Shown here: in pieces, positions 46,520-54,863 of the stretch
How the letters are laid out: the number at the start of each line of letters is the position of its first letter
How positions within the stretch are numbered: the stretch's first letter is position 1
DNA from: Massilia sp. CF038
GTDB taxonomy: Bacteria > Pseudomonadota > Gammaproteobacteria > Burkholderiales > Burkholderiaceae_D
DNA length: 64,000 nt
Assembly: GCF_900129765.1 (NCBI RefSeq)
Contig: NZ_FQWU01000001.1
Coordinates: forward strand, 1,302,001-1,366,000
Reading direction: 5' to 3'
The notes under the pieces: generated by a model
Seen by the model: only the letters and a program-made list of their open reading frames with translations
Told to the model about the DNA's origin: nothing
The model's database searches: none
Program-made: the position numbers and the translations under genes

Positions 46520-47437
46520 ATGCGAACTAGTCGTCCAGAATGTGCGATCGTGGTCCATGGCGGTGCGGGTGCGGGAAGTGGTTTAAATGATGGTTGTATT
46601 GTCGCGGCAGATGCGGCGCGTTGCGACCTGAATGAGGGCGGTGCTGCGTTGAGCGCTGCCGTGGCAGCGGTGGTATCGATGGAAAACGATGGCCGCTTCA
46701 ATGCAGGCACGGGCGCGGCGCTTGGGCTTGATGGCAAGACGATTGAAATGGACGCGTGCGTGATGGATACGCAGGGCCGCCTCGGTGCGGTGACCTTGCT
46801 GCGCGGCGTGAAAAATCCTGTTTTGGTGGCTCGGCAAATTGCAGATACACCACATTGCCTCATTGGTGGGGAAGGTGCGGTACGTTTCGCGCGCGCAATG
46901 GGGCATGCGCCATATGACAAGGTCAGCGAGCATGCCCGTCAACAATACCGCGAGATGATGGCAAAGCTGGAAAGTGACGACGCTGCCATGCCCGGTGTAG
47001 CAAATGGCGACTTTCTTAAATTCTGGAATTACGCCGATGCGCCAAGGTTTCGTATTCCATCAGCAACCGATACGGTAGGCGCGGTGGTCCGCGACCATGA
47101 CGGTGGGTTCGCCGTGGCGGGTTCCACAGGCGGCTCCGCGCCCTCATTGCTGGGCCGTGTTGGTGACACTCCACTGGTGGGATGTGGCTTTTACGCAGGC
47201 ACGTTTGGTGCGGTTGCCGCGACTGGTGTGGGTGAGTATATGATCCGCACTCTACTGGCCGTCCGGGTGTATCACTGGATCAGCGAAGGCGTCAGCGTGG
47301 CCGAAGCCCTCGCCCGCGGCATTGCGCTTTTCCCCGCTGATGTTCCAGTCGGATTGATTGCCGTTTCTGCGACCGAGGCCGGGGCATGTGCCAACGCGGA
47401 CATGCCTCACGCGATCGTCCGTGGCACTGCTGGGTAA
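46520..47437 (+). CDS. Isoaspartyl peptidase/L-asparaginase (Ntn hydrolase)
   Basis: 305 aa from ATG 46520, with AGGGGA 7 nt upstream (an ATG at 46499 is less likely). N-terminal IVVHGGAGAGSG, RFNAGTGAAL, and the self-cleavage site before Thr185 in SATDTVGAV identify the plant-type asparaginase family; STGG follows. The enzyme cleaves itself into two subunits and then hydrolyses isoaspartyl dipeptides or asparagine. There is no signal peptide. It begins right after the second repeat block. Confidence 0.9.
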   Translation: MRTSRPECAIVVHGGAGAGSGLNDGCIVAADAARCDLNEGGAALSAAVAAVVSMENDGRFNAGTGAALGLDGKTIEMDACVMDTQGRLGAVTLLRGVKNPVLVARQIADTPHCLIGGEGAVRFARAMGHAPYDKVSEHARQQYREMMAKLESDDAAMPGVANGDFLKFWNYADAPRFRIPSATDTVGAVVRDHDGGFAVAGSTGGSAPSLLGRVGDTPLVGCGFYAGTFGAVAATGVGEYMIRTLLAVRVYHWISEGVSVAEALARGIALFPADVPVGLIAVSATEAGACANADMPHAIVRGTAG

Positions 47438-47644
47438 TTGCATGACTAGTGAGCGAGCAAGCACCCGCCCGTGAATTCATCACGTCGTCCGGCAATTCCT
47501 GAATTGCGGGACTCCATTTTCGCTTTCCTCTCTGGTAGCGCAACTTTGCAACCAAGATTCAACAAGTGATGTGACAAATTGTGTTGAAATTCTCCTTCAC
47601 TACGCTGTCGTGTATTCAGACCGATAGGAAGGACTATTTGCTTG

Positions 47645-48091
47645 ATGGATTCAAAAATTGCTTCGGATGAACGGCTGCACTTCCGCGATCGCCTTCAGGC
47701 CGCGTTGCGTGCAGCGAAGGTTCCCGTCAGAGCGTCCACGGTGGCGCAGGAATTCAACTTGCGTGCTGACGGTGCTACGGTCACAACGCATGCCGTACGT
47801 AAGTGGCTGGGGGGCGATGCGATTCCCACGCATGAGCGATTAGTGATCCTGGCAAGCTGGCTTGGCGTACATGCCTCATGGCTATTGTATGGCGATGCCG
47901 AAAATTCTGATTTCACGGAAAAACAGCCTGTGCCCTCGCTTCGCACGCAAGAGCTGCTCTTGTTGCGCGACTTTAACCATCTGTCACCGATCGGTCAGAC
48001 GGTCCTGCGTGAAGTGCTCGACATTCTCATGAAAAACCTGTCATCGGATACTGTCTCTCAGGACACTAAGCGACGCGGCAAAAAACCCTGA
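47645..48091 (+). CDS. Phage-repressor-like helix-turn-helix regulator
   Basis: 148 aa from ATG 47645 (a TTG three bases earlier is in frame). The DNA-binding part covers about 15-75: FRDRLQAALRAAKVPVRAST, VTTHAVRKWLGGDAIPT and LVILASWLGVHASWLLYG, the CI/XRE-type layout common in prophage and island regulators. The C-terminal part is short and lacks a LexA-type protease. It probably autoregulates. The target is not identifiable. Confidence 0.8.
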   Translation: MDSKIASDERLHFRDRLQAALRAAKVPVRASTVAQEFNLRADGATVTTHAVRKWLGGDAIPTHERLVILASWLGVHASWLLYGDAENSDFTEKQPVPSLRTQELLLLRDFNHLSPIGQTVLREVLDILMKNLSSDTVSQDTKRRGKKP

Positions 48092-48157
48092 AGAGATTTT
48101 GCGCAGCTGCAATACTACGCACCCGTGTATGCAATCTTCCTGGAGCAAAGGTGGAAC

Positions 48158-48367
48158 ATGAAAACGCGAACAAATATGGCACAGGCTCACAGCGTCGAAT
48201 CTGGAATACAAATGTGCGCGGTGGAAGGGCGCGCGGCAGCGGAAAAGTACTTACTGCATCTCGCCGTTCCTGATCATGTGATTCTTCGGGTGCTTGATAC
48301 GGCGGCGTTTCGCAGAAAGCCAAGCAGCCCTGCGACCAAAAAAGAGCCCCGATTTCTCGCAAGATGA
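48158..48367 (+). CDS. Small hypothetical protein
   Basis: 69 aa from ATG 48158 with GGTGGA upstream. It contains EGRAAAEKYLLHLAVPDHVI, a pattern reminiscent of short proteins common in Oxalobacteraceae, and a basic C-terminus. It follows the phage-type regulator on the same strand. The function is unknown. Confidence 0.5.
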   Translation: MKTRTNMAQAHSVESGIQMCAVEGRAAAEKYLLHLAVPDHVILRVLDTAAFRRKPSSPATKKEPRFLAR

Positions 48368-48568
48368 GCAAATGCATGTCCGTGATTAGTACAGACTGGT
48401 CGAGGTAGTCGCGTCAGCCATCAGACCCGCGGCGTCATACCTGGGTAACGTTGGACCGCGCAGCCGCCCGGGCGATTTCAAAGGATGGCCGCATGCTCAA
48501 GTAGGCGCGCGGCAGTCACAGGCATTTACTGGTGTTGTTCAGATTCGAGCGCGGCGGACACTTTGTGC

Positions 48569-48703
48569 TTAGCGAATCCAGCGCCGCACCAGCGGGCCGA
48601 TCGAGCCACCTTGCGCCAAAATCGAAAACACCACCACCGCGTAGGTCAGCGTGACAATGGTTTGGCGCTCGGGCGAGGCCGGGATCGACGGCGCCAGCGC
48701 CCC
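48569..48703 (-). pseudogene. C-terminal remnant of a CPA1-type cation/proton antiporter
   Basis: On the minus strand 44 residues ending at a TAA stop read GALAPSIPASPERQTIVTLT then YAVVVFSILAQGGSIGPLVR, which matches the end of sodium/proton antiporters of the CPA1 family (LTYAVVVFSILVQGLTIGPL-type helix). Upstream of this the frame loses similarity, and no start or other antiporter segments are present. It is a remnant left by a deletion or rearrangement. The roughly 200 bp between it and the gene ending at 48367 show nothing. Confidence 0.75.
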
Positions 48704-48713
48704 CGAAACTGAT

Positions 48714-49016
48714 TTACTGCTCAGAGTTATGGTCGACGAGGATGCGCTGTCCACAGGTGAGGTGTCTGCCGCTCCCCCAGCGGTCTGAATCTGCAGCGAG
48801 AAACGAATTTGACACTTCGGACACTGTATCCATCCCGGCATGTACGGCGCGGCTGCTCTCTTGCCACTCCGGGTTGGCCGCCGTCCCCGCGTTCTTGAAC
48901 TCCATGTATCCGTACGTTCCGTCGATTCGACAGAACACGACGACTCGATCGCACTCGTCAACGCTGACTACTTCGTGGTGTATTTTCGTCTCGACAGGTC
49001 GATTGTTTAAAGTCAT
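48714..49016 (-). CDS. Hypothetical protein
   Basis: 100 aa from ATG 49016 on the minus strand. The product is hydrophilic, with VVVFCRIDGTYGYMEFKNAG in the middle, no signal peptide and no membrane helix. There is no strong ribosome site, so the start is uncertain. Codon use is reasonable but not decisive. It ends just before the antiporter remnant. Confidence 0.45.
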   Translation of the reverse strand: MTLNNRPVETKIHHEVVSVDECDRVVVFCRIDGTYGYMEFKNAGTAANPEWQESSRAVHAGMDTVSEVSNSFLAADSDRWGSGRHLTCGQRILVDHNSEQ

Positions 49017-49200
49017 GTGCTGCATCGCACGCGCCAATTTAATCACGACAAAATCGAAACTGCAAAAAAGCGGCGGCGCGATCATTTGACAGCGTGCCCG
49101 ATAGGACAAGCATCAAGCCTGGCAACTACTGCAGTTTCGCATGGGAAAACTTCGCCTCGTGTCGCGATTGACATGGAACACAACATGCAACATACTAAAA

Positions 49201-49214
49201 TGGAAGCGCTTCCA
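49201..49214. promoter_or_regulatory. LacI-type operator upstream of the GH5 gene
   Basis: TGGAAGCGCTTCCA is a perfect 14-bp palindrome with the central CG typical of LacI-family operators. It is close to the CelR/CebR cellobiose-repressor box TGGGAGCGCTCCCA. It lies 26 bp before the cellulase start, where a repressor would block transcription or elongation. No LacI-family gene is in this window. Confidence 0.75.
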
Positions 49215-49239
49215 ACAAAAACATAACGGAGATAAAACG

Positions 49240-51846
49240 ATGGTCAGCATGCGGAACAAATATTGCACTAGCAGCTGGGCCGCGCCATTCGCCAGCACCG
49301 CGCGAGGTGCGCTGCTGGGCGGTCTGATGGCAACGGCACTATTGGGCGGTTGTGGCGGCGGCAGTCCATCGGGCACTACCCCCGGCCCGGCACCGTCTCC
49401 CACGCCCACTCCCACTCCAACTCCCGCTCCAAGCCCGCCCATGTTGAAGTCCGATGGCACAAAGTGGGTTGACGCCGACGGAAAGCAAGTTCTGCTGAAG
49501 GGCACCAACCTCGGGAACTGGCTGGTGCAAGAGTTCTGGATGATGGGCCAGGGCGGCAACGGTGTGACCGACCAGTGCACGCTGGAGGCAAAACTGACCG
49601 AGCGCTTCGGCTATGAGGAGAAGGAGCGCCTGATCAAACTGTTCCGCGACAGCTGGATGAGCGGGCGCGACTGGGATCAGCTGAAGGCCTTTGGCTTCAA
49701 CGTGGTGCGCTTGCCCATCTTGTGGAGCGTCATCGAGGACGAGAAGAAGCCAAAGACCTTGCGCGCGGATGCCTGGAAATACATCGACTGGAGTATCGCC
49801 GAAGCAAAAAAGCGCGGCATCTACGTCATTCTCGATCTGCACGGCGCCGCAGGCGGACAAACGCCAAACGATCACACAGGATGCGCCGGGCAAAACAAAT
49901 ACTGGACTGATGCGGACGCCCAGGAACGTACGCGCTGGCTGTGGCAACAGATTGCAACCAGGTACAAGGATGAACCGGTGGTCGCGGCCTACGACCCGCT
50001 CAACGAGCCGTGGGGTTCGACGCCCGACGCCATGGCCACGCGCGTCGAGGAGCTGTACAAAGTCATTCGGGCCATTGATCCTAAGCACATCGTCCTGCTG
50101 CCCAGCCACTATGGCAGCATTGATGCTTACGGCAATCCGACCGACAAGGGGTTCACCAACGTTGCCTTCGAGCTGCATCCGTATCCCGGCTTGTTCGGCG
50201 ACCGGCCTGGCGACACTCCCTACATGGTACACCGCGACTGGCTGCTGTGCGGACAGACCGGCGCAGCGGGCGTGTGCGCGTACAACAAGCAGCTGAGCGA
50301 CCTGAAAATTCCCTTGCTCATGGGCGAGTTTCAGCCCTGGCAAGGCGCTGGCGTGGAACTGGGTGGACAAATCGGCAGGGCAACCTACGACACGTTTGCC
50401 AGCTACGGTTGGGCATCGACCTCGTGGTCGTACAAAGTGGTCAGCCCAGCAGGCGGGACGGGCAATGGCACGTGGGGAATGGTGACCAATGCGGTGAATG
50501 CCAACTTTGACACGGGCGTCGGCCTGGTCGCCAAGGCCAGCACATGGGACTGCGCCGGCTGGGATGCCAGCTTTGCTAACGCCTGCGCGAAAAACGTCAC
50601 TACCATCAAGGTCGGCGGTAGCGGTCCCAAAACGTACTACTTCATCATCAAGAGCGGCGCCCTGGACGGAAGCGACCCTGATGTGAGCTTCGACAAGATC
50701 AGCATCATCGACACCGCTACCAGCGCCGAGGTCATCAAGAATGGCGATTTTGGCTCAAATACCGATTGGACGACACTTGCTATCGATGGCACTCTTTCCC
50801 TGAACTTCAACGACAAGACTGCTGGAAAGAGCCCGGCAGGTAGTGATGGTACTGTCCTGCGCATCGCTCGTCCCGCCGGCATCACTGGCGCTATCAATGG
50901 TGGCGTTTATCAAGCGATTACGCTGCAAGGCGGCAAAACATACACCTTGAGCGGCGTCTTCAAGGACAACGGCAGCACCAATACCTGGGCCGAGATGTAT
51001 CTGCTCGACAAGCCACCGCTCCCAGGCAAAGACGTCATCGACATGAACGGCAAAGTGGACTTCACCACCGCAACGGTGGCCGAAATCGAGACGCTGTTCA
51101 AGAGCTATGCAACCCAGCCCTACGAAGCGCACCCGGGCTTGGTCAAATGGTTGATCAGCCCAACCGCTCCCGAGGTCTTCAATCTGCCGGCGCGACCTGC
51201 CGGTTTGAAGCTGACAGAAGGGGTGGGAGGCAATGTGCTCGCTTGGAACGCCGTACCGGAGGCGAAGGTCATCGGCTACAACGTCTATCGAAGCACCACC
51301 ATGGGAGGCAACTACGTAAAATTGGCCGACAAGGTTGTTGCGGCCACGTTTACGGATACGACTGCTGCGGTTGACGCCACTTACTTCTACGTTGTGACGG
51401 CTGTCGCAGCTGCCAATGAGAGCTTCTACAGTGACGTTGCGAGCACGACCATCAAGTCCGTCGCGGTGCCGGCGACGCTTCAGGCCGAAGCCTTTACCGC
51501 CATGAGCGGCATCCAGACGGAGACCTGCAGCGATACTGGTGGCGGCTTGAACCTAGGCCACTTTGATGCTGACGACTACGTTGAATACAAGATCAGTATT
51601 GCGACTGCTGGCAACTTCACCATCGACTACCGTGTTGCGAGCGCCAACGGCAGTGCTGGCTTCGAGGTCTGGGTGGATGGTGTGAAAGCTGTCGGTGCGA
51701 TGGCTGTGCCCAACACGGGTGGCTGGCAGACCTGGGTCACGCAGACCAGTGTTCCCGTCGCCCTGACTACCGGCGAGCACACACTGCGTCTGAAGTCCGT
51801 CGGCAAGGAGTGGAATCTGAACTGGCTGAAGGTGAGTGCCCAATAA
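49240..51846 (+). CDS. GH5 cellulase-type lipoprotein with Fn3 and CBM modules
   Basis: 868 aa from ATG 49240 (GGAG upstream). A lipobox LLGGC puts the lipidated Cys at 38, followed by a Pro/Thr/Ser linker. The GH5 catalytic domain (about 68-400) has the acid/base Glu256 in PLNEPWG and the nucleophile Glu363 in LLMGEFQPW. Then come a jelly-roll CBM4/9-like region (about 455-610), a fibronectin type III domain (about 650-740) and a C-terminal CBM6-like domain (about 745-868, LQAEAFTAMSG to WNLNWLKVSAQ). It should hydrolyse beta-glucans at the cell surface; the exact substrate (cellulose, exo-beta-1,3-glucan or mannan) is not decided by sequence. Control by a LacI-type repressor is suggested by the palindrome at 49201. 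Confidence 0.9.
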   Translation: MVSMRNKYCTSSWAAPFASTARGALLGGLMATALLGGCGGGSPSGTTPGPAPSPTPTPTPTPAPSPPMLKSDGTKWVDADGKQVLLKGTNLGNWLVQEFWMMGQGGNGVTDQCTLEAKLTERFGYEEKERLIKLFRDSWMSGRDWDQLKAFGFNVVRLPILWSVIEDEKKPKTLRADAWKYIDWSIAEAKKRGIYVILDLHGAAGGQTPNDHTGCAGQNKYWTDADAQERTRWLWQQIATRYKDEPVVAAYDPLNEPWGSTPDAMATRVEELYKVIRAIDPKHIVLLPSHYGSIDAYGNPTDKGFTNVAFELHPYPGLFGDRPGDTPYMVHRDWLLCGQTGAAGVCAYNKQLSDLKIPLLMGEFQPWQGAGVELGGQIGRATYDTFASYGWASTSWSYKVVSPAGGTGNGTWGMVTNAVNANFDTGVGLVAKASTWDCAGWDASFANACAKNVTTIKVGGSGPKTYYFIIKSGALDGSDPDVSFDKISIIDTATSAEVIKNGDFGSNTDWTTLAIDGTLSLNFNDKTAGKSPAGSDGTVLRIARPAGITGAINGGVYQAITLQGGKTYTLSGVFKDNGSTNTWAEMYLLDKPPLPGKDVIDMNGKVDFTTATVAEIETLFKSYATQPYEAHPGLVKWLISPTAPEVFNLPARPAGLKLTEGVGGNVLAWNAVPEAKVIGYNVYRSTTMGGNYVKLADKVVAATFTDTTAAVDATYFYVVTAVAAANESFYSDVASTTIKSVAVPATLQAEAFTAMSGIQTETCSDTGGGLNLGHFDADDYVEYKISIATAGNFTIDYRVASANGSAGFEVWVDGVKAVGAMAVPNTGGWQTWVTQTSVPVALTTGEHTLRLKSVGKEWNLNWLKVSAQ

Positions 51847-51856
51847 TAATGGCAAA

Positions 51857-51932
51857 ACCGTCCGGGTGCGGCGAGGCGTAGCAGCGGGACGTCAAACTGC
51901 TGTGGCTGCTACAACGCCATGCACCGGACGGT
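51857..51932 (+). other. Long stem-loop after the GH5 gene
   Basis: ACCGTCCGGGTGC (51857-51869) pairs with GCACCGGACGGT (51921-51932), and an inner GGCGTAGCAGC pairs with much of GCTGCTACAACGCC. The whole can fold into one long imperfect hairpin 10 bp after the stop. No T-run follows. It may be a terminator, a palindromic repeat or a structured RNA. The rest of the gap to 52033 shows nothing. Confidence 0.6.
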
Positions 51933-52032
51933 ACGATGGATTCATTCACGCGAGCCTGCTAACGTTCGCGAATGGTCGCTTGTACGCCTTCGTGCAGCCC
52001 CCAGTCGGATTTTTTTGCATCGTCGCGCACTT

Positions 52033-52353
52033 TCAGATTCCGTCCATTCTAGAGCTTAGTACTACGGTGTTGTCGTGTTCAATTTTACATACAACATCAC
52101 CAAATGTAGTTTTTGCCGGTAGGAATATGATCCACGCTCCTTTCTCTTTATCAATTACCTTACTACGCACCCAGTGCGTATCGAGGTGATGATTTTCCGC
52201 GAGCGATGGAAGGGCTATCACAAGCGTACCCGGCTTGGCGTCGCCGCAGAATCCACGCACGCTCCTCACATCCCACCACGACCAGACGGCGAACGAGCCA
52301 ATTAGCACGAAGATCACTAATAAAAATTTCAGAAGTTCTTTCAGGTCTTTCAT
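52033..52353 (-). CDS. Small single-pass membrane protein
   Basis: 106 aa. A charged MKDLKELLK start leads into one membrane helix (about 9-28, LLVIFVLIGSFAVWSWW), then a soluble domain with two Cys. Its AT-rich codons differ from the core genome. I do not recognise the family. It is the first (downstream-most) of three minus-strand genes of similar composition. Confidence 0.7.
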   Translation of the reverse strand: MKDLKELLKFLLVIFVLIGSFAVWSWWDVRSVRGFCGDAKPGTLVIALPSLAENHHLDTHWVRSKVIDKEKGAWIIFLPAKTTFGDVVCKIEHDNTVVLSSRMDGI

Positions 52354-52533
52354 ACTATCCAGATAGTGCGACGGTCGTTGAAATGGCGCATTGTGATCGC
52401 GATGCTCTCCTATTCGCGCAACTGGATGCTCCCCAAAACACCATGAGCAGAAGTCACCTAGCTTACGTCGGCTTCCTGTCGACTTCCGCCGACTCTCGCC
52501 AATCGGCTCACCGAGTTCTGCAAACCCAAGGTG

Positions 52534-53013
52534 CTAATCCGTGTACCTGTTTTGCCCGATCCAAAAATGAACGACGGCTAGGGCATTTGCTGCGTGGTCG
52601 CCCCAATGTATGGTGAACGATTCTTGCCATTGAGAGGCGGCCGCCGCACGGTCACCTGCATCGAACAAGAATAGACCCTTCTTTAGATCGCGCCAAATGT
52701 CGGCGAGATCATCTGCAAGATCCCCAAGTGCGGACTCCGCGGCGGGAACTTCCAAAGGATTACAAATCGTTCCGTAGTATCCAACGGGTAGCTGACCGAA
52801 ACGTTTGAAGGTGACCGTCCAATCGTTCCGTGTGAGCGTACTGTCCACCCATTCGCATTCGCACTCGGGCAAATTCGCTGCCATGGCGTAGAGCGTCGAG
52901 AGGTGCCGCCTTGCGAGCAACATTTCGGACTTCGCGGTCGTTGCTGACGCAGCCAACTCAGCCCAATCGCAGAAGCCGCGTACTGCGATAGCGAAATCAT
53001 CTATAGATGTCAT
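52534..53013 (-). CDS. DUF5063 domain-containing protein
   Basis: 159 aa. It starts FAIAVRGFCDWAE after MTSIDD, and has ALGDLADDLADIWRDLKKGL and WQESFTIHWGDHAANAL, the helical pattern of DUF5063. No catalytic motif is visible. Members of this domain family occur as small accessory proteins of unknown function. It lies in a low-GC segment. Confidence 0.75.
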   Translation of the reverse strand: MTSIDDFAIAVRGFCDWAELAASATTAKSEMLLARRHLSTLYAMAANLPECECEWVDSTLTRNDWTVTFKRFGQLPVGYYGTICNPLEVPAAESALGDLADDLADIWRDLKKGLFLFDAGDRAAAASQWQESFTIHWGDHAANALAVVHFWIGQNRYTD

Positions 53014-53194
53014 ATTTTGCGCGTCACTTTTTCTAGTAAGTACAAGGTCGACTCGTTATAACATGTCGGCTCGTGGCCGCTGTTGGCCCGATGACTGCCG
53101 ATTGTCGTTGACAGCATGACGGCGCTAGCCGGCGGTTGACGCCCCAAAGCCAACGTTCGGCACATCCAGAAAAACGCACAAATGCGATAGTCCA

Positions 53195-53614
53195 CTATGC
53201 TTGTGGCGCCCAGAAACCGCGGACAAACGGACTAAATTGGAGTGCATTCTTGGCGTCGACACCGATGCGTGCCATAACGTCGACAAAGGTAGTCTCAACT
53301 GTTTGTGAATTAGAGTCGTCGATCGGACCGAATTGTTTGCCGTCTTGAACGCCGAGGGCATAGACCGAGTCAATGTTTCCCCACGTGTCATAAGCCAGAT
53401 ATAGCCAAGACTTCGCTTGCGCAATTCCAGTCGCAGCGGCGAGGGCGTTAATTTCATCTGCAGAAGGCGTCATTCCTACTAAAGAGGGAAGTCTGATGCC
53501 CACCCCGACAAAAGGCGTCGTGATTCGCCGGATAAGGGACTCAGCTGGGAGCGCTGAAGAATTGATGATCTCGCCATCTGATGGGGCGAGGAATCCAGCA
53601 AATTGATACGCCAT
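53195..53614 (-). CDS. Hypothetical protein
   Basis: 139 aa, with a GAAAGAGAA stretch before ATG 53614. It begins MAYQFAGFLAPSDGEIINS and contains KSWLYLAYDTWGNIDSVYAL, which reads like a compact alpha/beta fold. There is no signal peptide or membrane helix. I do not recognise it; the shape and place are like those of polymorphic-toxin immunity proteins, but no toxin gene is adjacent. Confidence 0.65.
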   Translation of the reverse strand: MAYQFAGFLAPSDGEIINSSALPAESLIRRITTPFVGVGIRLPSLVGMTPSADEINALAAATGIAQAKSWLYLAYDTWGNIDSVYALGVQDGKQFGPIDDSNSQTVETTFVDVMARIGVDAKNALQFSPFVRGFWAPQA

Positions 53615-54208
53615 TTACGTTCTCTTTCTGTAGGTGCTTCTGGCAGAGCACGGACATCAGAAATGATTCCGGTGCCATTATTTCTTAAATGCCCGTGTTA
53701 ACGAGACTTCGTCCGCGATTCCCAAGAAGGGCGCGTTTGTAGTCCATAGAGTCGGTTGGGGGACAGTTCAGTTTGCGCCTTAACGGGGTCGTTCGCACGA
53801 TCTCAAACGTCAAACCAAAATACCATCCGGGCTTTGTAACAGCGACTCTCAATGAGTTCCATCATGGCTACTGTAGCGTGCACCTCGATGTTTAGCGTCT
53901 CTATCTCACTATGCCTGACGCACGCAAGGAATGCCAAGCCGGGTACGCAACGTAGCCATGCATGTGCGGAAAAGGAAGTGCAAGAGCAGCGCGCGGACAT
54001 GATGTCCGGTGGCGTGAAAAAACCAGCCTCGCTTGTTCGAATAAGTTACCTGGCTTTCGCGGATTTCTATATCGTGTAGTCTCGCCATTCGGGTCTGCGC
54101 ACCTTTAACCAAATGCAGGCTATTGTACTTGACGAAGTCGGGTGCTTTCCGCTCGCCGAAGTTCTTTTGCAACCGCAAGAACCCATCAATCAGCAAAGGG
54201 AGTAGAGC
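53615..54208. other. No confident gene (594 bp)
   Basis: A minus-strand frame across about 53945-54225 reads in part like protein (LDQALLPLLIDGFLRLQKNF, then GERKAPDFVKYNSLHLVKG) but has no credible start and fuses to non-coding sequence at both ends. It may be a remnant. Nothing else is supported. Confidence 0.5.
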
Positions 54209-54835
54209 TTGATCCAGCTTGACAGCCACATTGTTTCGGATATCGCCGCGCTTGAAGGGATTTACGGCAAGCCTGCTGCGGCATCGATAAAAAAAGAAGT
54301 GGCATACATTCATCCACACTATCGAAAATTCATCGAGGCGGCGCCGTTTGCCCTGCTGGCGACAAGCGGATCGGACGGTCTCGATGTGTCGCCCCGAGGT
54401 GACCCCGCCGGCTTTGTCCGGGTCCACGACGAATTGACCTTGCTGCTTCCCGATCGTCGCGGGAACAATCGCATGGATAGCTTGCGCAATGTCCTGCACG
54501 ATCCCCGGGTCTCGCTGATCTTTTTGATACCAGGGATTGGAGAAACCTTGCGCGTCAACGGTACTGCATCAATTCACGTCGACCCAGGTTTGCTTTCAAC
54601 TTTCATTATCGATGGCAAATTGCCGCTTTCCGTATTGGTCGTGAAAGTCAACGCGGTGTTTTTCCAGTGCTCGCGTGCGATACTTCGTTCCCATCTGTGG
54701 GACCTATCCAAGCACCGGCATCGTGGGGATGTGCCGAGCCCGGGAACAATCTTGGGGGATTTGAGCAGTGGCGAAATTGATGGTCAAAAATATGATGCCG
54801 ATTTGCCCGGGCGTTTATCAACCACGCTTTATTGA
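54209..54835 (+). CDS. Pyridoxamine 5'-phosphate oxidase family protein
   Basis: 208 aa with a TTG start at 54209 behind AAAGGGAG. The split beta-barrel flavin fold is shown by FIEAAPFALLATSGSDGLDV, SPRGDPAGFV, LLPDRRGNNRMDSLRN and VSLIFLIPGIGETLRVNGTA. This is the MSMEG_1061-like PPOX branch, which binds FMN or a related flavin. The substrate is unknown. It converges on the AraC gene, 28 bp away. Confidence 0.85.
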   Translation: MIQLDSHIVSDIAALEGIYGKPAAASIKKEVAYIHPHYRKFIEAAPFALLATSGSDGLDVSPRGDPAGFVRVHDELTLLLPDRRGNNRMDSLRNVLHDPRVSLIFLIPGIGETLRVNGTASIHVDPGLLSTFIIDGKLPLSVLVVKVNAVFFQCSRAILRSHLWDLSKHRHRGDVPSPGTILGDLSSGEIDGQKYDADLPGRLSTTLY

Positions 54836-54863
54836 TCCCGATAGCGTTCAGAGCGATACCAGC

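Noticed and set aside
52206-52616. 136-aa plus-strand frame
   Set aside because: It runs across the opposite-strand membrane protein and an intergenic gap, has Arg/Ser-rich composition and no initiation site.
53852-54079. 75-aa plus-strand frame and the overlapping 65-aa minus-strand frame at 53803-54000
   Set aside because: Neither has a ribosome site or recognisable features; part of a longer minus frame looks protein-like but lacks start and boundaries.
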